A stretch of 7,540 nucleotides of DNA from Alphaproteobacteria bacterium (lineage in GTDB: Bacteria > Pseudomonadota > Alphaproteobacteria > RS24). The position numbers were made by a program, and so were the translations under genes. Shown here one piece after another: positions 1 to 6,549 of the stretch (the first letter of the stretch is position 1; each line of letters opens with the position of its first letter). The DNA lies in assembly GCA_022428185.1 (NCBI GenBank), contig JAKMCZ010000090.1, positions 1-7,540 on the forward strand. The letters run 5' to 3'. The notes under the pieces are model-generated. The model was not told where the DNA came from and ran no database searches. It saw nothing but the letters and a program-made list of their open reading frames with translations.

Positions 1-16
1 AAACACCAAAACGCAT
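1..16 (-). CDS. 5' end of a minus-strand gene running off the window (product unknown)
   Basis: On the minus strand an ATG at 16-14 is preceded by AAGGAG (complement of 23-28) with a 6-base spacer, a textbook Shine-Dalgarno arrangement. Only five codons are inside the window, reading Met-Arg-Phe-Gly-Val, so the product cannot be identified. The start lies head to head with the plus-strand MBL-fold gene, which fits a divergent pair sharing the 17-89 interval. The alternative is chance: a good ribosome binding site plus ATG can occur randomly. The exact spacing and the otherwise unexplained gap make a real start more likely than not. Confidence 0.5.
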
Positions 17-89
17 AACAAGCTCCTTCAAGACTTATGAGCCTCACCATGCTACAAATCATTTTGGTTGGAAAGAGCGGGAGCGCATA
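17..89. promoter_or_regulatory. Divergent intergenic region upstream of the MBL-fold gene
   Basis: This 73-base gap separates the putative minus-strand start at 16 from the plus-strand start at 90. It holds the minus-strand ribosome binding site (complement of 23-28) and, for the plus gene, CGGGAG at 78-83 with a 6-base spacer. Promoters for both directions should lie here if both genes are real. I see no convincing -35/-10 pair on either strand and no clear operator-like inverted repeat. Confidence 0.4.
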
Positions 90-986
90 ATGGCGATACC
101 TTTTGTTACCGAATTTGATTTTGAATATGGGCGATGCGACCGCTTAAGCCCGCTTATCCGCCGCGTCATTTGCAATAATCCCGGCCCGTTCACTTATACC
201 GGCACCGGCACATATATAATCGGCACGGGTAATGTCGCAGTGATTGACCCGGGCCCCCTTGATGACACACATCTCGACGCGATTTTGGCGGCACTCGATC
301 CGCAAGAAAAAGTCAGTCATATCGTCATCACCCATACCCATCTCGACCACTCGCCTTTAGCCATGCCGTTAAAGGCGCGCACGGGCGCAGAAATTTATGC
401 TCATGCGCCGGGCGAAATAGAAACCTTTGACGGGCCGAAACTCGAAGAAGATGCCGATGAAAACTTCGCCCCCGACCACATTGTTGCGCACGGCGACCTG
501 ATTGCAGGCGATAATTGGACGCTCGAATGTGTGTTCACGCCGGGTCATATGTCAGGCCATATGTGCTATGCGCTCAGCGAAGAAAAAGCGCTGTTTTCAG
601 GTGACCATGTTATGGGCTGGTCAACCACTGTCATCGCCCCGCCCGACGGTAATATGACCGATTATATGACCTCGCTTGATTTGCTGCTGGAACGCGACGA
701 CAAGGTTTACTGGCCGACCCACGGCACATCGATTGACGCGCCGCAAGAGTTTGTGCGCGCTTATATTGACCATCGCCGCAGTCGTGAGGCGCAAGTGGTG
801 GCGCGGCTGGAGGCTGGTGACAGCGATATTCGTAAAATGGTGGAAACCATGTATGCCGATGTCGATAAACGCCTACACCCTGCCGCCGCCTTGTCGGTAT
901 TGGCGCATATGCAAGACTTGACCAATCGCGGATTGGTGGTTTGCGATGGAAAACCCGGACTCGACAGCCAATATCAACTGACTTGA
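90..986 (+). CDS. MBL-fold metallo-hydrolase, LACTB2-like with C-terminal winged helix
   Basis: A 298-residue cytoplasmic metallo-beta-lactamase-fold hydrolase with no signal peptide. The N-terminal part has the NNPGPFTYTGTGTYIIG block (residues 29-45) typical of LACTB2-like proteins. The dimetal ligand set is complete: THTHLDH at 81-87 (H82, H84, D86, H87), PGH at 151-153 (H153), GDH at 171-173 (D172) and WPTHG at 208-212 (H211). Residues from about 225 to 290 match in length and position the small winged-helix domain found at the C terminus of this subfamily. Eukaryotic LACTB2 is an endoribonuclease; bacterial relatives are mostly uncharacterised and are often loosely labelled as glyoxalase II-type or beta-lactamase-like, so the substrate is unknown. 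ATG at 90 follows a GGGAG ribosome binding site. It converges on the DUF1499 gene with an 8-base gap. Confidence 0.9.
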   Translation: MAIPFVTEFDFEYGRCDRLSPLIRRVICNNPGPFTYTGTGTYIIGTGNVAVIDPGPLDDTHLDAILAALDPQEKVSHIVITHTHLDHSPLAMPLKARTGAEIYAHAPGEIETFDGPKLEEDADENFAPDHIVAHGDLIAGDNWTLECVFTPGHMSGHMCYALSEEKALFSGDHVMGWSTTVIAPPDGNMTDYMTSLDLLLERDDKVYWPTHGTSIDAPQEFVRAYIDHRRSREAQVVARLEAGDSDIRKMVETMYADVDKRLHPAAALSVLAHMQDLTNRGLVVCDGKPGLDSQYQLT

Positions 987-994
987 TTTTTGGC

Positions 995-1732
995 TTAGTT
1001 GCCTACGCCCGCCTTCAAATCATCGAGAAACGCATTAATGCGCTTGGAATTGACCCGATAATCGGACTGACCCTGCCGCGATGCTGAGCGCATATCGACC
1101 CGCGTTTTGCCATTCACATCGGTCAAACGAACAACAATGTCGTCTTTGAAACCGAAAAAGACCGTCGTATCTGTCGCCTCAACCGTGCCTTTGGTTTTGT
1201 CGGCAGCGACCAGTTTCCAGCCGCGCGCCTCGACCAGTGCAACCACTTTGCCAAAATGTGTGTCCGGCGCGCCATCCAAATTGAGCGGTTTCATATCGCC
1301 GTAATGTTTACGGTGAAACGCCAATCGCTTTTCCGACAGTTCAAAACTGTTATCGAACTGCTTGCGCAGTGTCGGCACCACCTCAAATTGTGGCGGGTTA
1401 TCGGTATCGGTCATAATATCATTGATGGTCGGAACGCCTTCCAGCGCCCTACCGGCCAGAAATACCGGCAAGAAAATTGCTACCGATACGACCAAAGCGA
1501 TAATCACGCGCGGTAAGTTCATTTGTCCGAATTGACCGAAAACCAATGCGCCCAGTGTCAGCAGCAATGCGACAAAGGCAACAAGTGACGAAATGAGAAC
1601 AATCAGCACCGGCAATTTATAATCGGTGAAGGCGAAGCGCAGCATGATAACCGACGCCGCGAATAACGCAGCCGCTGCGAGCGACATAAAATAGCCGGTC
1701 GATGCGACGCCAATAGCTGTAATGCCAAACAT
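995..1732 (-). CDS. DUF1499 family membrane protein
   Basis: A 245-residue protein of unknown function. The N-terminal 100 residues hold about three hydrophobic membrane segments (roughly 12-34, 41-66 and 75-96). The rest is a soluble DUF1499 domain, recognised by VPTINDIMTDTDNPPQF (100-116), a GW at 171-172, GTVEATDTTVFFGFKDD (182-198), and the terminal RVDMRSASRQGQSDYRVN block (211-228) followed by RINAFL. The GF-x-DD and RSxSRxGxSD residues are hallmarks of the family. Its ATG overlaps the TAA stop of the upstream acyl-CoA ligase by one base (TAATG), so the two are almost certainly co-transcribed and probably translationally coupled. I see no separate ribosome binding site strong enough to imply independent initiation. 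No biochemical role can be inferred; the operon only suggests a link to lipid or membrane metabolism. Confidence 0.9.
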   Translation of the reverse strand: MFGITAIGVASTGYFMSLAAAALFAASVIMLRFAFTDYKLPVLIVLISSLVAFVALLLTLGALVFGQFGQMNLPRVIIALVVSVAIFLPVFLAGRALEGVPTINDIMTDTDNPPQFEVVPTLRKQFDNSFELSEKRLAFHRKHYGDMKPLNLDGAPDTHFGKVVALVEARGWKLVAADKTKGTVEATDTTVFFGFKDDIVVRLTDVNGKTRVDMRSASRQGQSDYRVNSKRINAFLDDLKAGVGN

Positions 1733-3375
1733 TATTCAGCAGCTCCTTGTGCTTCGGGTAATTTATAGTCAGAAAATTGCTCACGCAAAATCAGTTTCTG
1801 AATTTTGCCGGTCGCCGTGTGCGGAATCTCATCGACAAAAGTGACATCGTCGGGCATCCACCATTTGGCAATCTTGCCTTCCAAATAGGCCAGCACATCA
1901 TCTTTGCTGACCTCAGCACCTTCGTTTTTGACGATAATCAGCAGTGGCCGCTCATCCCATTTCGGGTGCGGCAGACCGATAACCGCAGCTTCAGCAACTT
2001 GGTCATGACCGACAGCGACATTTTCAATCTCGATTGACGAAATCCACTCGCCGCCCGATTTGATGACATCTTTCGAGCGGTCGGTGATTTGCATGAAGCC
2101 CAATTGGTCAATCGTCGCCACATCGCCCGTATCGAAAAATCCATCTTCGTCAAGAATTTCTCCACCATCGCCCTTAATATACTCGCCGACAATAAACGGC
2201 CCACGCACCATTAAATGGCCGAACGCCTTGCCATCGCGCGGCAATTCCTTGCCGTCATCATCGGTAATTTTCATTTCCACCCCAAATGGCGCACGGCCTT
2301 GTTTGACCTTAATGTCCATTTGCTGGTCGAAGCTCATATTTTCCATGCCGGATTTGAAGCTGGCAATGGTGCCGAGCGGCGACAATTCGGTCATGCCCCA
2401 AGCATGTTTCACCGATACTTCATAATCGCGCTCAAACTTCTCAAGCATGACGCGTGGCACGGCAGAGCCGCCAATCGTTACGTCTTTCAATATCGGCAAT
2501 TTCAAATCATTGCCCTCCAAATGCTGCAACAGCATCAACCAGACGGTCGGCACCGCCGCCGTGAAGGTCACTTCTTCATCGGTCAGCAATTGATAAATGC
2601 TTTCGCCATCCATATTCGGGCCCGGATTGACGATTTTAGAACCGGCGGCGGGCGCGCTTAACGCCAACCCCCAAGCATTGGCGTGAAACATCGGCACGAC
2701 CGGCATAATGCTGTCTGTGCTTTTCAGTCCCATAATATCAGCGCCATTGCCGACCAGCGTGTGCAGCACATTAGAGCGATGCGTATAGCAAACGCCTTTA
2801 GGGTTGCCCGTCGTGCCCGACGTATAGCAAATACCGCACGGCGCGCGCTCATCGACCTCAACCCAATTGAAGTCGCCGCTTTGTCCGTCGATTAAGTCTT
2901 CATAGCAATGCACATTTTTCAGACTGGTTTCGGGCATATGCGCCGCATCCGTCATGATAATGATGCCTTTGACATTGGGAATTTGGTCGGCAAGGCCTTC
3001 CAGCACCGGCACGAAGGTCAAATCGGTGAAAATCATTTTGTCTTCAGCATGGTTGATAATATAGATCAGCTGCTCGGCAAACAGGCGCGGATTGAGCGTA
3101 TGATAGACCCCGCCAATACCGGTAATGCCATACCAAGCTTCTATATGTCGGTGGGTGTTCCAAGCCAGCGTCGCAATCACGTCTTGCTCGCCCATGCCGA
3201 GGCTTTGCAAAGCCTGACTGAGCTTGCGGGCGCGTAAGTGCAATTCAGCGTAAGTTTCGCGGTGAATATTGCCTTCTACCAGACGCGAAACAATCTCGCG
3301 CTCGCTATGGTTGACCATTGCATGATCCAGAATACGGTTCATCAATAGCGGAACATCTTGCATTTGACCGAACAT
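1732..3375 (-). CDS. Fatty-acyl-CoA ligase (AMP-forming), AlkK-like
   Basis: A 547-residue adenylate-forming enzyme that should activate a fatty acid with ATP and CoA to give acyl-CoA, AMP and pyrophosphate. Core motifs are intact: P-loop YTSGTTGNPKG (184-194), PMFHANAWG (228-236), AWGMTELSP (325-333, with E330), FFDTGD (413-418, D417), the hinge TDRSKDVIKSGGEWIS (431-446), and the catalytic lysine K524 in TATGKIQK. Length, the MFGQM N terminus, NPRLF, HAEDK and KWDERPLLI closely resemble my recollection of the medium-chain ligase AlkK of Pseudomonas. Chain length therefore may be medium to long, but this is inferred. The start is fixed by AAGGAGG (complement of 3381-3387) five bases before ATG. 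It is the first gene of an operon with the DUF1499 protein and is transcribed divergently from the amidase. Confidence 0.93.
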   Translation of the reverse strand: MFGQMQDVPLLMNRILDHAMVNHSEREIVSRLVEGNIHRETYAELHLRARKLSQALQSLGMGEQDVIATLAWNTHRHIEAWYGITGIGGVYHTLNPRLFAEQLIYIINHAEDKMIFTDLTFVPVLEGLADQIPNVKGIIIMTDAAHMPETSLKNVHCYEDLIDGQSGDFNWVEVDERAPCGICYTSGTTGNPKGVCYTHRSNVLHTLVGNGADIMGLKSTDSIMPVVPMFHANAWGLALSAPAAGSKIVNPGPNMDGESIYQLLTDEEVTFTAAVPTVWLMLLQHLEGNDLKLPILKDVTIGGSAVPRVMLEKFERDYEVSVKHAWGMTELSPLGTIASFKSGMENMSFDQQMDIKVKQGRAPFGVEMKITDDDGKELPRDGKAFGHLMVRGPFIVGEYIKGDGGEILDEDGFFDTGDVATIDQLGFMQITDRSKDVIKSGGEWISSIEIENVAVGHDQVAEAAVIGLPHPKWDERPLLIIVKNEGAEVSKDDVLAYLEGKIAKWWMPDDVTFVDEIPHTATGKIQKLILREQFSDYKLPEAQGAAE

Positions 3376-3389
3376 ATTTTCCTCCTTAT

Positions 3390-3404
3390 CGTTCTTCGCG
3401 AACG
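3390..3404. repeat. Short inverted repeat CGTTC-N5-GAACG next to the ligase ribosome binding site
   Basis: CGTTC at 3390-3394 and GAACG at 3400-3404 are perfect 5-base complements around TTCGC; the 8-mer TTCGCGAA (3395-3402) within it is itself palindromic. In the minus-strand transcript this could form a small hairpin with a GCGAA loop ending two bases before the AAGGAGG ribosome binding site of the ligase. Alternatively it may be a protein-binding site. The pattern is seen directly; function is inferred. Confidence 0.4.
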
Positions 3405-3414
3405 GTTATTGATA

Positions 3415-3439
3415 CGGCGCTAATTTGCCCAATGCGCCG
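3415..3439. repeat. Inverted repeat CGGCGC-N13-GCGCCG, candidate operator
   Basis: Perfect 6-base arms CGGCGC (3415-3420) and GCGCCG (3434-3439) flank a 13-base AT-richer spacer. Arm centres are 19 bases apart, close to two helical turns, the geometry expected for a homodimeric helix-turn-helix repressor. It lies between the divergent ligase and amidase genes. No regulator gene is present in the window, so the binding protein, if any, is unknown. Short GC-rich arms can arise by chance in this background. Confidence 0.35.
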
Positions 3440-3451
3440 CTTATTGTCCAT

Positions 3452-3457
3452 AGGGGG
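3452..3457 (+). promoter_or_regulatory. Ribosome binding site that fixes the amidase start
   Basis: AGGGGG lies 7 bases before the ATG at 3465. It supports that start over an in-frame upstream ATG at 3318, which would add 49 residues encoded inside the opposite-strand ligase gene and unlike any amidase N terminus. Confidence 0.7.
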
Positions 3458-3464
3458 ATATAAA

Positions 3465-4922
3465 ATGGATCTGCATAAACAATCGGCTCGCGCACTGGCC
3501 GAAAAAATCGCCAATGGCGCGCTTTCCTCCGAAGAGGTCTCACAAGCCTTCATCGCGCGTATCAAGACCCACAATCCGGCCATCAATGCGGTTATCGCGA
3601 CGCGCTTTGATGAAGCTTTGGACGAAGCACGGGCTGCCGATGCCGCCATTGCCAAAGGCCAAGTAAAAGGCCCGCTGCATGGCTTACCGATGACGATAAA
3701 AGACTTGTTCGAAGTCGAAGGGCTGACTTGCGATGCCGGTTTTCCAGAATATAAAGACCATGTGTCGACCCAAGACGCGGTGGTCACGGCGCGATTGAAA
3801 GCGGCGGGAGCCATTATTATCGGCAAAACCAATTCGCCAATGGCAGGTGGCGACATTCAAACCTATAACGCGGTGCACGGCACAACCAATAATCCGCACA
3901 ATCTCGAACACACGCCGGGCGGCTCATCGGGTGGCTCTGCGGCGGCTTTGTCGGCCTCTATGACACCGCTTGAATATGGCAGCGATATTGGCGGCTCGGT
4001 GCGTGCGCCAGCGCATTTCAGTGGCCTGTTCAGTCATAAACCGACCTTCAACATTGTGCCGATGCGCGGTCATGTGCCGCCACCGCATGGCATGGCGTGG
4101 GAGCCGAGCGAATTAACCGTGGCCGGACCATTAGGCCGCTCGGTTGAAGATATCGAACTGGCGCTTGACCTGACGGTTGGATTTGATGACGGGCCGATGC
4201 GCCAAGCCATGCAGATGAAATTGCAAGGCCCGCGCCACCAAAGCGCGCAAGGCCTGCGTGTCGGGCTGTGGCCGACCGATGCAGCTTGTGAGGTTGAGAC
4301 CGCGTTTAGCGATGCGATTGAAGCGGCGGGCAGAGCGCTGGAAAAAAACGGCGCGACGCTAACCGCCATTCAGCCCGCTTTCGACAAAGAGCAACATTTT
4401 GACACTTATATGATGCGGCTCAGTGCAATTGTCGGCTCTGACATGCCGCAAGCGGTTTTTGACGCGATGCGGCAAATCATCGATGCGGCTGATGAAGACG
4501 ACCGCTCCATGCAAGTGACGCAAGCGCGCGGCATTACGCTCAGCCATGCTGAATGGCTGCGCCTTAATATCCGCAAAGGTAAGTATGATTTGGCATGGCG
4601 CGACCTGTTTGAAAAAGTTGATGTGCTGCTGTGTCCGGTGACACCGAGCACCGCCATGAAGCATGACCATAATCCCGATTATCACGCGCGGCGCATTGAG
4701 GTTAATGGCGAACCGCGCTCTTATTTCGACAACTTCTTTTGGGCCGGTGTGGCAACGCTGTGCGGTCTGCCCTCAACTGTTGTGCCATTGGGGCGGCATA
4801 AAAACGGCCTGCCCTTTGCCATGCAGATTATTGGCCCGGCTTATGAGGATAAAACCCCATTGGCGGTCGCAAAAATGCTGGAAAATATTGGCTATAAATG
4901 GATCGAGCCGGACGGCTATTAA
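3465..4922 (+). CDS. Amidase-signature family hydrolase
   Basis: A 485-residue cytoplasmic amidase-signature enzyme that hydrolyses a carboxamide through a Ser-cisSer-Lys triad. The triad is visible: K79 in PMTIKDLF, S154 in PGGSSGGSAAA (151-161), and nucleophile S178 in GSDIGGSVRAPA (172-183). As I recall, these positions coincide exactly with K79, S154 and S178 of Staphylococcus aureus GatA. It is unlikely to be the tRNA amidotransferase subunit itself: no gatC or gatB adjoins it and the C-terminal half (for example FFWAGVATLCGLPSTVVPLG) looks like that of stand-alone amidases. The substrate is unknown. The frame stays open upstream to 3318, but the ribosome binding site and homologous N terminus (SARALAEKIANGALSSEEV) support ATG 3465. 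It is divergent from the ligase, and its stop is 2 bases from the end of the opposing metal-transporter gene. Confidence 0.92.
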   Translation: MDLHKQSARALAEKIANGALSSEEVSQAFIARIKTHNPAINAVIATRFDEALDEARAADAAIAKGQVKGPLHGLPMTIKDLFEVEGLTCDAGFPEYKDHVSTQDAVVTARLKAAGAIIIGKTNSPMAGGDIQTYNAVHGTTNNPHNLEHTPGGSSGGSAAALSASMTPLEYGSDIGGSVRAPAHFSGLFSHKPTFNIVPMRGHVPPPHGMAWEPSELTVAGPLGRSVEDIELALDLTVGFDDGPMRQAMQMKLQGPRHQSAQGLRVGLWPTDAACEVETAFSDAIEAAGRALEKNGATLTAIQPAFDKEQHFDTYMMRLSAIVGSDMPQAVFDAMRQIIDAADEDDRSMQVTQARGITLSHAEWLRLNIRKGKYDLAWRDLFEKVDVLLCPVTPSTAMKHDHNPDYHARRIEVNGEPRSYFDNFFWAGVATLCGLPSTVVPLGRHKNGLPFAMQIIGPAYEDKTPLAVAKMLENIGYKWIEPDGY

Positions 4923-4924
4923 AC

Positions 4925-5848
4925 CTAAGATTTTTCCAAATCGGTCAAATCTTCATGACCCAGCGGGTCTTGGTGAATCAGCACTTCCACATCGGGAAAT
5001 TCAGCCATCACATTAGCTTCTACCGCGTCGGAAATTTCATGCGCTTGGTTGAGTGTGATATCACCATCAAGCTCAATATGACATTGCACAAAGCGCGACA
5101 AACCGGCCTGTCGGGTGCGCAAATCATGCAACCCCCGAACATCAGGATGCGCCAGAATAAGACCTTTAATCTGGTCACGCATGTCATCATCAAGCTCGCG
5201 GTCCATAAGCTGATTGCCGGCTGAGGCGAAAATCTGCCGCGCACTATTGGCCAGCAAAAGCGCGACCAATACGGCAACCGCCGGGTCAGCATAAGGCAAG
5301 CTGAGCGGCCCCGATAAAATCAACGCCGCGAGAACACCAAGATTGATGTAAATATCGCCTTCATAATGGGCACTGTCAGCCTCAATCGCGACAGAATTTG
5401 TTGCTTTCGCCGTGCGCTTTTGCACCTGCACCAGCCCAAACGTCAGGACGATTGAAATCACGATGACACCGACCCCAATACCGGTCTCGGTCAACAGGCG
5501 CGGGGTCAAAAACGCTTGCACTGCCTCATAAAGCAAAAACAACGCCGCCAAACTCAGCATCGCGCCCTGCGCCAAAGCGGCTAAGGCCTCGGCTTTACCG
5601 TGGCCGAAACGATGCTCTTCATCGGCCGGTGTTTGAGCGTGACGAATGGCGAAGAAATTCATCACTGAAAGTGACAAATCCATCAATGAGTCGAGAAACG
5701 CACCGAGCATGGAGGTTGAGCCGGTCATCAGCCAAGCCGTACCCTTCATCACAATCATCACACTGGCAGCGGCGATTGCCAACAGCGCGGCGCCGCGCAC
5801 GCGGCGGCTCGGCTCCAGCCCTGAATGTTCGTGATGATGGTCGGTCAT
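4925..5848 (-). CDS. fieF: Cation diffusion facilitator, FieF-type divalent metal exporter
   Basis: A 307-residue inner-membrane antiporter expected to export zinc, ferrous iron or cadmium in exchange for protons. About six membrane helices occupy residues 15-205, followed by a cytoplasmic metal-binding domain. The transport site has the FieF pattern D53, D57 (in DSLMD), H161 and D165 (in HYEGD), rather than the His-containing ZitB pattern. The interface site is PADEEHRFGHGKAEAL (74-89; D76, H79, H83). The C-terminal sites are HDLRTR (H241), CHIEL (H257) and HQDP (H292, D294). The N terminus carries a short histidine cluster, HHHEH (4-8). I chose the ATG at 5848; a TTG at 5857 would add three residues but is less likely. 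The ATG is 27 bases after the pdxH stop, implying one operon. Metal preference cannot be settled from sequence. Confidence 0.93.
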   Translation of the reverse strand: MTDHHHEHSGLEPSRRVRGAALLAIAAASVMIVMKGTAWLMTGSTSMLGAFLDSLMDLSLSVMNFFAIRHAQTPADEEHRFGHGKAEALAALAQGAMLSLAALFLLYEAVQAFLTPRLLTETGIGVGVIVISIVLTFGLVQVQKRTAKATNSVAIEADSAHYEGDIYINLGVLAALILSGPLSLPYADPAVAVLVALLLANSARQIFASAGNQLMDRELDDDMRDQIKGLILAHPDVRGLHDLRTRQAGLSRFVQCHIELDGDITLNQAHEISDAVEANVMAEFPDVEVLIHQDPLGHEDLTDLEKS

Positions 5849-5875
5849 AATTGTCAACTTACTTCATTTCGAGGT

Positions 5876-6478
5876 TTACGGATATAAGCGCTCGGTTTGC
5901 CAATCAGCATCGGCAGTGGTGCGCGTGAAAGCCAATCGGTCGTGCAAGCGATGCGCGCCATCTTGCCAAAACTCAATACGCAATGGCGTGATGCGCCGAC
6001 CCGACCAATTCGGCGGGCGTGGTATATCCTCGCCCGGATATTTGGCATCTATTTCAGCAAACGCCGCTTCCAATTCAGCGCGGTCGGTCAGGGTGCGTGA
6101 TTGTTTCGATGCCCACGCGCCGATGCGACTTTGCCGCCCGCGCGAGGCGTAATAAGCGTCAGCTTCTTCGTCCGACACAGATGAAATCGGCCCCTGCACC
6201 CGAACTTGGCGATGCAAACTTTTCCAATGAAAACACAGGGCAGCTTTGGCGTTAGCCGCCAGCTCATTGCCTTTTTGACTGTCGAGATTGGTATAAAAAA
6301 CAAAGCCGCGCGCATCATGGCCTTTCAACAGCACCATGCGCGCATTCGGCATGCCGTCCGGGCCAACTGTCGCCAGGCTCATGGCATTCGGGTCATTCGG
6401 CTCGCCGGCGGCGGCCTCCTTCAGCCAATCGTCAAAAGCGGCAATCGGGTCGCTCGGAATATCGGTAAACAGGCTCAT
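5876..6478 (-). CDS. pdxH: Pyridoxamine/pyridoxine 5'-phosphate oxidase
   Basis: A 200-residue FMN-dependent oxidase that converts pyridoxine or pyridoxamine 5'-phosphate to pyridoxal 5'-phosphate, the last step of the de novo and salvage routes to vitamin B6 cofactor. Family motifs in order: RMVLLKG (47-53), FVFYTNLDSQKGNEL (59-73), ALCFHWKSLHRQVRVQG (80-96), RIGAWASKQS (118-127), PRPPNWSGRRITP (153-165), EFW (169-171), HRLHDRLAF (176-184) and the typical RLYP carboxyl terminus. R177 and H179 correspond to the substrate-binding Arg and His of the E. coli RLHDR motif (R197, H199). The protein is shorter than E. coli PdxH (218 residues) mainly at the N terminus. The start is supported by AAGGGA (complement of 6486-6491) with a 7-base spacer. 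It heads an operon with the metal exporter and is divergent from the lipoprotein gene. Confidence 0.96.
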   Translation of the reverse strand: MSLFTDIPSDPIAAFDDWLKEAAAGEPNDPNAMSLATVGPDGMPNARMVLLKGHDARGFVFYTNLDSQKGNELAANAKAALCFHWKSLHRQVRVQGPISSVSDEEADAYYASRGRQSRIGAWASKQSRTLTDRAELEAAFAEIDAKYPGEDIPRPPNWSGRRITPLRIEFWQDGAHRLHDRLAFTRTTADADWQTERLYP

Positions 6479-6549
6479 TTCAAGTTCCCTTTTCGACCGT
6501 CTTCAAAAGCGGCCATTTCTTTATCGCTTCATGCGCTATATATAAGGAC
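6479..6549. promoter_or_regulatory. Divergent pdxH/lipoprotein promoter region with TATATATA core
   Basis: This 71-base gap separates pdxH and the Sel1 lipoprotein gene, so it should hold both promoters. The clearest element is the AT-rich run TATATATAAG from 6537. For the plus strand, TATATA at 6537-6542 is -10-like and would place transcription initiation at or next to the ATG at 6550. The run is nearly palindromic and could also serve the minus strand. No good -35 hexamer is seen 16-18 bases upstream on the plus strand. The pdxH ribosome binding site lies at 6486-6491. Confidence 0.5.

Larger units (their letters stand above)
3376..3464. promoter_or_regulatory. Divergent ligase/amidase control region
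   Basis: This 89-base interval must carry the 5' signals of both divergent genes. It contains the ligase ribosome binding site (AAGGAGG, complement of 3381-3387), the amidase ribosome binding site (AGGGGG, 3452-3457, 7-base spacer), and two inverted repeats listed separately. I could not assign -35/-10 hexamers convincingly in either direction. The compactness means a regulator bound here could affect both genes. Confidence 0.55.

Noticed and set aside
973..991. ATCAA-CTGAC-TTGAT followed by TTTT at the end of the MBL-fold gene as a terminator
   Set aside because: The stem has five pairs with one G-C, too weak for a credible intrinsic terminator, and it overlaps the stop codon.
2215..2661. 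148-residue plus-strand open frame opposite the acyl-CoA ligase
   Set aside because: It is antisense to conserved ligase motifs, with composition rich in His, Arg and Gln as expected of a shadow frame, and has no homology I recognise.
3318..3464. Upstream in-frame extension of the amidase to an ATG at 3318
   Set aside because: The extra 49 residues lie opposite the conserved ligase N terminus, do not resemble an amidase, and a good ribosome binding site precedes the ATG at 3465.
3386..3856. 156-residue minus-strand open frame opposite the amidase
   Set aside because: It lies antisense to clearly conserved amidase sequence including K79, has no recognisable domain, and low-complexity Ser/Ala content typical of a shadow frame.
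4906..4917. AGCCG-GA-CGGCT inverted repeat at the end of the amidase gene as a terminator
   Set aside because: The loop is too small for the full stem, and no T-run follows on either strand.
5849..5857. TTG start for the metal exporter giving three extra residues
   Set aside because: An ATG nine bases downstream is the more usual codon, and the CDF family alignment gives no reason to prefer the extension.
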